DNA from: Corbicula japonica
Taxonomy: Eukaryota; Mollusca; Bivalvia; Venerida; Cyrenidae
Direction: 5' to 3'
NCBI GenBank assembly: GCA_038501625.1
Contig: JAZAYU010000015.1
Coordinates: forward strand, 7,834,991-7,898,990
Length of the DNA: 64,000 bases
Part shown: one piece after another, positions 56,515 to 64,000 of the stretch
How positions within the stretch are numbered: position 1 is the first letter of the stretch
How the letters are laid out: every line of letters begins with the position of its first letter
The notes under the pieces: generated by a model
What the model was told of the DNA's origin: nothing
Seen by the model: only the letters and a program-made list of their open reading frames with translations
The model's database searches: none
Position numbers and translations under genes: made by a program

Positions 56515-57165
56515 TAATTGAGGATCACAAATTTCTGGTCAATCTTTGTTTCCAGCAACCTTACTGTAAAATGTCACTTAGTGTAAATCAGGAAGTCTAG
56601 TTTTCTACAGACTGTATCAGGAAACAATGCATTTAAAACTCAAAAACCGGTCAGACAGAAGCTTTAGAGCTTAATGCATTCCCTAGATGGGTGTTCAGTT
56701 GTGTCGCCCTCTGCTTACTTTGTCAGAATAAAATGAATAAGTATAAAAGGGACATAACTCCTCCAAATGTTAAATTACAACCCTTTGGTCATAAGAAATA
56801 TAATTTGAAAGTTTGATAATGAAATATTAAGAATCTTAATGTTATAGTTAATTCAAAGTTCTCATAAAGGACCAGTGGAGACAAAGCGGTCATTATGTAT
56901 TGCCTTTATTTAAAAGGGCGCAACACAAAAATAGTCCTTAATCCTGGAACCTATACCTGGTTAGAAGGGGTATATTTAGTTCTAGATATTTAATCTTTTC
57001 AACAAAATAAAGTCAACTAGTAAAATGTTATAGTTCAGATGGGTAAATATTAAGCAACTATAGGTTGACCAAGCTCAATTGGCCATGTTTACAATTATTT
57101 ATAGAATGTAAACACGGGTTAAGGCTAATTGACGCGTAAAAAGTACTATTTTGTCTTTTTAAAAT
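56515..57165. other. Intron, weak mosaic fragment only
   Basis: gggacataactcctccaaat at 56749 recalls the mosaic elements. 57020-57060 (ttcagatgggtaaatatta) recurs at 61283-61315. Confidence 0.4.
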
Positions 57166-57169
57166 ACAT

Positions 57170-57256
57170 CGCCCTGATAGCTCAGTGGTTAACGCGTCCA
57201 GCTGACATAGGCCTAACTTTTTTCGATACAGGTTCGAATCACACTGACACACGGCT
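57170..57256 (+). tRNA. tRNA-like sequence, probably SINE head or pseudogene
   Basis: It has an A-box-like tagctcagtggttaacgcg and a B-box ggttcgaatc at normal distance, with a T run before the B-box. The acceptor and T-arm stems do not pair well, so I do not assign an amino acid. Confidence 0.4.
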
Positions 57257-57291
57257 TTTAAGGATATATTTAAGGTTTATATTTTTAAGTA

Positions 57292-59697
57292 CCGTATAAT
57301 GGGTTATTTTCGCGAGCATAATATTTTCGCTATTTTCGCGATCGTCGCGAATTCGCTAAAATAATAAACGCCATAAATTCCCAACTTTATTTTCGCGAAG
57401 TGCAATGCTGAAGAGCGATAGTTAATAATCTGTTTGATAAGGCTTTATAATCGCAAGCCAGCGGGCAAACGGTTAATTATGGCTTAATAGTCTATATCTG
57501 CGGTGGTAACTGTCATTATTCCGTCGATAAAAACATTATCACCTTTGTTATTAAAACGGATGTCAATTATGCTACGGACAATTTAATTTATAATAGTTTG
57601 ATAAAATATGACACTGTTAAATGCACAGCTTTCACACCATAGCAAACACTAATTCTAATAATACTTAATTTTACACCTGACCATCTGCTGGCACAGGAAT
57701 ACAAAAAAGCAATATGAATGCACTGGAACAGTAACAAGAGCTGTCAGAGGAGACAGCATGCTCGACTATTCAAATCATTTGAAACAAATGCAATTTGAAG
57801 ATTAAAACAATAACAACTATGGCCATACATTCATGTGCAATCAGGAAAAATATTTACAAGTGAATGGTACGGGAGAAATTCTTTTCAAATAACAGAAATA
57901 ATTCCTAAATGTACCATAAATATTAAACTGAATAGGGGAATAACTATGAAATATTTCTGAATTTGTTAGAAAACTTGTTAGTAATTTTTTATTAGAGACA
58001 TTTACTTTTAGTCAAATATCAATCACTTCAGTAATGTTACAGAAAAAGAACTGAAATGAAAATATAATGGTAGTTTGAAGTTGATACCTTAAGTATTTGC
58101 AAAGTTATCGATGAAGTGCACTTAAGTGAAAATATAAGTGAAACTAGAAATGTGTCCATAGGACACGGATGCCCCGCTATGCATCATTTTCAGACACTCA
58201 AGTGCAATGATGGGAATAATACGCGATACACTGCCCTTTCATGGTGAACATTTGTGTCAAGTTTTTTTGAAATCCCTCCATTTATAATGAAGTTACAGCC
58301 TGGACAAGAAAATTATATTTTTGGTAACAGTGACCTTGACCTTGGACCTTCAGGCTTGGGTATTGTGCGGACACACTTTTCATGAACATTTGTGCAAAGT
58401 TATTTTAAAATCCCTCCATTTATAACAAAGTAACAGCCAGGACAAGATAATTCTATTTTTAGTAACAGTGACCTTGACCTTTGACCTACAGGCATGGGCA
58501 TGGTACGTGACACACCGCCCTGTCATGGTGAACATTTGTGTCAAATTATTTTGAAATCCTTCCATTCATAACAAAGTTACAGCCTGGACAAGATAATTCT
58601 ATTTTTAGTAACAGTGACCTTGACCTTGGATCTACAGGCATGGGTATTGTGCGGACACACCGCCTTGTCATGGTGAACATTTGTGCCAAGATATTTTGAA
58701 ATCCCTCCATTCATAACAAAGTAACAGCCTAGACAAGAAAATTCTAATTTTAGCAACAGTGACCTTGACCATTGACATACAGGCTTGGGCATGTACGTGA
58801 CACACCGTCTTGATATGGTGAACAATTATACCAAGTTATTTAAAAACCCAATAAGAAATAACAAAGTTACAGAGCGGACACGATTTTGCAAGAAAATTCT
58901 ATTTTTAGTAACAGTGACCTTGACTTTGGACCTACAGGCATGGGTAATGTACGCAACACACCGCCTTGTCATGGTGAACATTTGTGCCAAGTTATTTTGA
59001 AATCCCTCCATTCATAACGAAGTTAAGGGCCGACAAAATGTAAGCGAAAAAGGGGCATAATTTGAAAAATATTGGAAGAAGGGTTATGGGTCTTGTTGGT
59101 TATGATGTAGATTTTGATGGTGAAAATATATTTCAAGTTTCAAGGCAATATCTCAAATAGTTTTAAAGTTAGAGGCAAAATGCATATTTTGCTTGAAACA
59201 AAATATAACAAAAAAGGGGCATAACTTGAAATATATTGACAGCAGAGTTATGGGTCTTGTTGGTAATGATGTAGAATTTGATGGTGAATATATATTCCAA
59301 GTTTCAAGTTGATATCTCAAGTAGTTTATAAGTTATGGACCAAAGTGCATATTTTCCTTAACGCAAAATTTAAGTGAAAAAGGGGCATAACTTGAAAAAT
59401 ATTGGAAGCAGAGTTATGGGTCTTGTTGGTAATGATGTAGAATTTGATGGTGAATATATATTCCAAGTTTCGAGTTGATATCATAAGTAGTTTTCAAGTA
59501 ATGGACCAAAGTGCATTTTTTGTTTAACGGACGCCGACGCCGACACCGGGGCGAGTAGGATAGCTCCCCTATTCTTCGAATAGTCGAGCTAAAAACGCGA
59601 ACATTAATTTCTGCGGGCACAAGTTCGCTAAAATTAAAATTACAACTGCGAAAATTTAAATTATGGCGAAATTGTGAAAATAACCCATTATACGGTA
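57292..59697. mobile_element. Fold-back MITE split by a mosaic element
   Basis: Ends ccgtataatgggttattttc and aaaataacccattatacgg with TA on both sides. Internal ttttcgcg modules occur on each side. The host is interrupted at about 57733-59595 by the next element. Confidence 0.75.
57733..59595. mobile_element. Long mosaic element (third)
   Basis: Head: aacaagagctgtcagaggag, whose ctgtc...gacag forms a hairpin, then gctcgactattc. Tail: cggacgccgacgccgac, then gaatagtcgagctaaaa. Between them are a nested second head (tgtccataggacacggatg, 58150), about five units with ttgtcatggtgaacatttgt and gtgaccttgacctttgacc (58200-59020), and about three units with aaaaaggggcataacttgaa (59035-59520). Confidence 0.75.
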
Positions 59698-59766
59698 TTT
59701 TGCTTCAGTTAATTTTATCGCGGAAATAATTATTGTGTAAAAATATTTAAAACATGTAAAGAAGAA

Positions 59767-61058
59767 AACTTGACTGTGTCCAGAGGACACTGATGCCCCC
59801 ACTGCTGCAATAACATTTGTTACAAAATTTTGTACCAGGTATTAACAACATCATTGGTGATCATGATTAGTAAATGAGGAGTAAGTGCCACAAAATTTAA
59901 TAACTAACATAAACAAAAGGCCATAACTGTGGTGAAAATTGTTGCAAGACAATGTCCTTTACAACAATCTTCACATCATGTCTAATCATCTGTGCAAGTT
60001 TGAAAGAAATCAGCCAAATAGAAAATGTGAAGTTGATGCCACAAAATTTTGTAAGTGAAATAAACAAAGGGCCATAACTGTGGTAAAAATGGCAGCAGAA
60101 AAAAATCTTTTTTTTATGATCATCTACCCAGCCATCTTGATCATGTGTGCAAGTTAGAAAGAAATCTGTCCAAAAGTAAATGAGGAGTTGATGCCACAAG
60201 ATATTATTACTGAAAAAAAACAAAGGGCCATAACTCTGGTAAAAATAGTCGCAGGAAAAGATTCCTTTCTTCACAATCATCTACACATCCTGCTTCATCA
60301 TCTGTGCATGTTTGCAAGGAATCTGCCCTGTAGTTTAGGAGGAGTTGATGCCACAAGATTTAATTACTGAAATTAAAAAAGGGCCATAACTCTGGTAAAA
60401 ATGGTCGCAGGAAAAAATCCTTTCTTTACGATCATCTACACATCCTGCTTTATCATCTGTGCAAGTTCGCAAGAAATCTGCCTTATAGTTTTGGAGGAGT
60501 TGATGCCACAAGATTTAATAACTGAAAATAACAAAGGGCCATAACTCTGGTAAAAATGGTTGCAGGAAAAAATCCTTTCTTTACGATCATCTATACATCC
60601 TGCTTCATCATCTGTGCAAGTTCGCAAGAAATCTGCCTTATAGTTTTGGAGGAGTTGACGCCACAAGATTTAATTAATGAATATAACAAAGGGCCATAAC
60701 TCTGGTAAAAATGGTCGCAGGAAGAAATCCTTTCTCCAGGATTATCTACACATCCTGCTTCATCATCTGTGCAAGTTTGCAAGAAATCTGCCTTGTAGTT
60801 TAGGAGGAGTTGACGCCACAAGATTTTATAACTGAAATTAACAAAGGGCCATAACTCTGGTAAAAATGGTCGCAGGAAAAAATCCTTTCTTTACGATCAT
60901 CTACACATCCTGCTTGATCATCTGTGCAAGTTTGAAAGAAATCCGCCTTATAGTTTAGGAGGAGTTGATACTACAAGATTTGGGGACGTACGGACGTACG
61001 TACGGCGGACGGACAAGTGCAACTCTATATGCCTCCCACTTTGTGGGGGCATAAAAAA
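59767..61058. mobile_element. Long mosaic element (fourth)
   Basis: Head: tgtgtccagaggacactgat plus gcccccac. Tail: acggacgtacgtacggcgg, then gtgggggcataaaaaa. The core is about seven units of roughly 155 bp (gggccataactctggtaaaa, atcatctacacatcctgctt, ggaggagttgatgccacaag). The minus-strand frames at 59897-60821 are products of it. Confidence 0.78.
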
Positions 61059-61062
61059 CACG

Positions 61063-61158
61063 TTTCGAACCTACAACCTATAACAGTGTTGCTACCATTG
61101 CATTTTAAAGTATTTAAATGACTGCGTCTTAGACCACTCGGCTAAAGGGACAGGTATT
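61063..61158 (-). tRNA. tRNA-like sequence, probably pseudogene
   Basis: Read on the minus strand: an A-box-like tagccgagtggtctaagacg, a long middle part, then a B-box ggttcgaaac followed by a T run. The layout resembles a Leu/Ser-type tRNA with an insert, but the arms are not well paired. Confidence 0.4.
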
Positions 61159-61341
61159 TGGAGCTTTACGCTTTGTATTAAACAACGATTAGAATATTAT
61201 TTCATTGTTTACATGTAACGTCAATGAAAACACGCCAATGTAAACATTGCCAAATTACCGTTGTCGAATAATAGTAAAACGTTATAATTCAGATGGGTAA
61301 ACAGTTAGCAACTAATACAGATTAGCCTGCTCGCCAGACCT

Positions 61342-61489
61342 GTGCCCAAGGTTATAAAACTGAGCATGGAAACCAGTCTCAAATCTCAAGCATCTGATTG
61401 GCTGAAATGGCGACTGGTCGCCATTTCAGCCAATCAGATGCTTGAGATTTGAGACTGGTTTCCATGCTCAGTTTTATAACCTTGGGCAC
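61342..61489. repeat. Family B palindrome, reference copy
   Basis: 148 bp. The two 71-bp arms match essentially perfectly around a 6-bp centre (actggt). Each arm contains attggctgaaatggcga, so inverted CCAAT boxes face each other. Confidence 0.95.
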
Positions 61490-61637
61490 TGTGGTGTCAA
61501 ATCTGAAACTACACTATTTAATTCTGGGTCAGAAATAACCTAAAGCATTAAAAGCAAACTGTGTTACTCCTGGCCAGATTGCTTAGAATGTTCAAACTGA
61601 TCTGGATGGCTAAATGTTCACCTATCACTTGAATGAG
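61490..61637. repeat. Family A remnant
   Basis: Spacer phrase gtcagaaataacctaaagc and weak arms only. Confidence 0.5.
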
Positions 61638-61880
61638 TTAACCCATTCCTGGATAAATACGCATTTTTACGCATGTGCGACCAGTGTAGATCCAGATCAG
61701 CCGGCACACCCGTGCCGTCTGATCAGGATCTGCACTGGTCGCATTTTGGTCGAAAATAACCTAATGGATCAAAAAGCGAACAGTTTAGATCCTGATCAGA
61801 CGGCACGGATGTGCCGGCTGACCTGGATCTAAACTGTTCGCCCTAGCAATAAATGTTCACCTATCACTTGAATGAGTTAA
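61638..61880 (+). mobile_element. Family A MITE with right end replaced by a copy of its left flank
   Basis: The element is intact from ttaacccattcctgg to ctagcaataaa. It then continues with aatgttcacctatcacttga, atgagttaa, the same 29-30 bases found just before its left end at 61612-61641. Confidence 0.85.
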
Positions 61881-61957
61881 AGTCCTTAAGTCATTAAGAG
61901 TAATCCTTTTTTGTAAATGATGTTCTCTTGTGACAATTACATTATTATTATCATTAC

Positions 61958-62153
61958 CATAAAATTCCTTTTTTCAACACCCCAGGGGGCAATACATTTA
62001 AAGGGGGGGGGGGGGCACTTATTATTTATATTATTTAATAAATATTTTATTTTAATATTAGATTCTGAAGGATGTAGGATAATTAATATTGATTTACTCA
62101 TTTCCCTCCAATTAGGTATTAGGGGAATGGCATTTAATAGAAATTTTATGGTA
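61958..62153. mobile_element. Fold-back MITE with ATTCC/GGAAT ends, second copy
   Basis: Related to 8597-8795. It contains a G run of about 13-14 at 62002. Confidence 0.6.
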
Positions 62154-62159
62154 TAAGCT

Positions 62160-62420
62160 ACAATACCAAAGTTTAAATACCATATATGCAGGGCACAATA
62201 TGCGGGTTAAAATCAATAACCAGTAAGTGACAAATTTCGAAACCACAACTCCAGCCTCATTTGCTGTTAGAAAATTCTGTTTACTGACCAGAAGCAATTT
62301 AGTTTTCATGAAAAACTTCAAAAACCACCTGCCTATACCCTGTACAACTGTCTTTTTGGCGATGATTTTACAGAAGTAATGTTTTCCCTGTAATTCTAAT
62401 TGAATTTCCCAGAACAGATT
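62160..62420. other. Intron, nothing recognised
   Basis: No supported feature. Confidence 0.4.
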
Positions 62421-62421
62421 A

Positions 62422-62705
62422 TCAACCCTTTCCTATATATGTATATATATAGATGTTTTTGTTGCATGGGCTAACAGTGTAGATCCAGATCATCAACACA
62501 TCCATGCTGTCTGCAGTACAATGGTGCCATCTGATCAGGATCTGCAATCTTCACTTTTTGATTTATTACGTTATTTCTGACCAAAAAAACAATGAGTGCA
62601 GATCGTGATCAGCAGGCACAGATGTGCTGGCTGATCTGGATCTACACCAGTAGCACATGCATTAAAACGGTATAATATTATTATCATTATGGAGGAAAGG
62701 GTTAA
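62422..62705 (-). mobile_element. Family A MITE, expanded
   Basis: A (TA)n expansion at the left end, a duplicated hairpin centre (tccatgctgtctgcagtac) and a tattattatcattat stretch near the right end make it longer than usual. Confidence 0.78.
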
Positions 62706-62796
62706 TTCATTACCCACTGAATTCATGTAAGGCCTAAAAAAAAAATACTTGTGTTTCTGGTGGCGTAGCCAAAAAAAACAGGGTCGGTAGGTAGGC

Positions 62797-62821
62797 TTTT
62801 TTTTTTTTTTTTTTTTTTTTT
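62797..62821. repeat. T homopolymer of about 24-26
   Basis: Possibly the tail of a retroposed sequence on the minus strand, but no body is recognised. Confidence 0.7.
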
Positions 62822-62824
62822 ATT

Positions 62825-63210
62825 AATTATTAATGGATAAAAGTGTTAAGCTTGTTATTCCTAACATGTTGTTTTTATGTCAATAGCACAAAATAATAAC
62901 TGGTAAGTACATGTTTTTATGTTCTTCTACTGTTTGTAATGAACACAAATACTTGAAAATAAAAATTAAACTTGAAAATTGTTTCCATTGTTATTCATGT
63001 ATATAACAGCATATATATTCTCGCTATTGAGGGAATATCAAAATTTACACAAAACTATTTCAGTCAACCTGTTTTAGTCTTTACATAACTAGTAAACTGA
63101 TAAGCTTGAATAGTTCCTGACAAAATACCAACTTCAGCTGACCATTGCTTTTAAATAATACATTTGTGAGATTTTTCAAGTGTCAGACATAATAAAAAAT
63201 CCACTATCTC
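62825..63210. other. Intron, nothing recognised
   Basis: No supported feature. Confidence 0.4.
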
Positions 63211-63211
63211 C

Positions 63212-63406
63212 AGGGCTCTCACTAGAGGGAGACTTGGGAGAAGTAGTCTCCTAAAAGTGACCAGACTTCTCCCTTCTTTGAGCTATAGGAGAAGTCATTT
63301 TATATGGACTTTATGGGGAAACAATGCTGTTGACTGCAAACTTCTCCATAATTTATTTAAATTATGGCAAAAACTTCTCCCTGATTTGCAAGTCTAATGA
63401 GAGGCC
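63212..63406. mobile_element. hAT-like MITE, second copy
   Basis: Starts cagggctctcactagaggga; the right end has decayed to tgagaggcctg. The flanks both contain atctcc. Confidence 0.65.
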
Positions 63407-63544
63407 TGATCTCCAAATTTGGTTCATACCAACATACAACATTAACAATGGTCATTTAATTATGTGAGATGGAACAAGATTCTGAAATCAAAATTGTATG
63501 TGAAAAACTCTAAATTAAACTTTACTAACCTTTATTTGTATTAA

Positions 63545-63625
63545 CCTTTTACTCCACAGATACGAAAAAGATACACAAAAATCATATGGGCAAATAGTGT
63601 AGATCTAAAATCAGCCTGCTAAGAC
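63545..63625. repeat. Family A fragment
   Basis: Left end and the first half hairpin only. Confidence 0.55.
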
Positions 63626-63656
63626 AATATTTTGTGACATCAACTTATAATATTTA

Positions 63657-64000
63657 TTATGCCCCCCTTCGAAGAAGCGGGGGTATATTGCTTTGCACAT
63701 GTCGGTCGGTCGGTATGTCGGTATGTCGGTCGGTATGTCGGTCCGTAGACCACATCTTGTCCGATCAATAACTAGACAACGCTTTGTGATACAGTCCTTA
63801 TATTTGGTGTGGAGGTTGGTCATGACCAGTAGAAGACCCCTATTGATTTTGGGGTCAGTAGGTCAAAGGTCAAGGTCACAGTGGCCTTGACCACAAAAAC
63901 CTTGTCCGATCAATAACTAGACAACGCTTTGTGATACAGTCCTCATATTTGGTGTGGAGGTTGGTCATGACCAGTAGAAGACCCCTATTGATTTTGGGGT
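63657..64000. mobile_element. Long mosaic element (fifth), cut by the window end
   Basis: Head: atgccccccttcgaagaag with cgggggtat. Then a (GGTC)n-like run (gtcggtcggtcggtatgtcg) and two units of about 130 bp with ttgtccgatcaataactaga, caacgctttgtgatacagtc and gtggaggttggtcatgacc. The motif aggtcaaaggtcaaggtcac at 63860 is the reverse of that in the other elements. Confidence 0.7.

Noticed and set aside
57170..57256. A functional tRNA gene
   Set aside because: A and B boxes are present, but the acceptor and T stems do not pair, so only a tRNA-like label is kept.
59897..60821. Minus-strand frames with repeated YQSYGPL peptides
   Set aside because: They are translations of the 155-bp units of a mosaic element.

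Overview
The window is animal nuclear DNA, almost certainly from a bivalve mollusc. It is AT-rich and intron-dominated. It is packed with short palindromic repeats and with the 'gggccataactctgg', 'gaccttgacctttgacc' and 'ccaagtttcatgacaatc' phrases that I associate from general knowledge with bivalve genomes. There is no operon structure, and long open frames are absent or are repeat artefacts.

The one host gene I can support is a class IIa histone deacetylase (HDAC4/5/7/9 type) on the minus strand, spread across most of the window. Seven or eight short coding exons appear in the correct order with compatible splice phases: 29635-29694, 19668-19900, 14181-14237 (an extra exon), 10277-10412, 7653-7758, 5608-5708 and 366-498. 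Two weaker 5' candidates lie at 54869-54892 and 55457-55502. Together they encode the N-terminal regulatory half: the Gln-rich coiled coil, the MEF2-binding helix, and the nuclear localisation and first 14-3-3 phosphosite region. The catalytic domain would lie to the left of position 1.

Everything else is intron filled with mobile elements. Family A is a roughly 240-bp TTAA-flanked MITE built of two DNA hairpins, with about 60 full, broken or nested copies. Family B is a roughly 148-bp near-perfect palindrome carrying inverted CCAAT boxes, with about 14 loci. There are also long mosaic elements with a terminal hairpin, closing inverted repeats and tandem cores (32915-36502, 36921-38768, 57733-59595, 59767-61058, 63657-64000). 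Single elements include a deleted Tc1-like transposon (20231-20802), a mariner-like element with long inverted termini (28034-29056), a pogo-like MITE (42670-43462), a Harbinger-like element with a 111-aa ORF (31567-32175), hAT-like elements and several fold-back elements. Two degenerate tRNA-like sequences lie near 57.2 and 61.1 kb.

Layout: 0-20 kb holds the 3' part of the visible exon chain with dense family A copies; 20-32 kb holds DNA transposons around the exon at 29.6 kb; 33-39 kb holds two 145-bp tandem arrays; 39-55 kb is a 25-kb repeat-filled intron; 55-64 kb holds the possible upstream exons, mosaic elements and tRNA-like sequences. Most open frames in the window are readings through hairpin arms and are not reported as genes.
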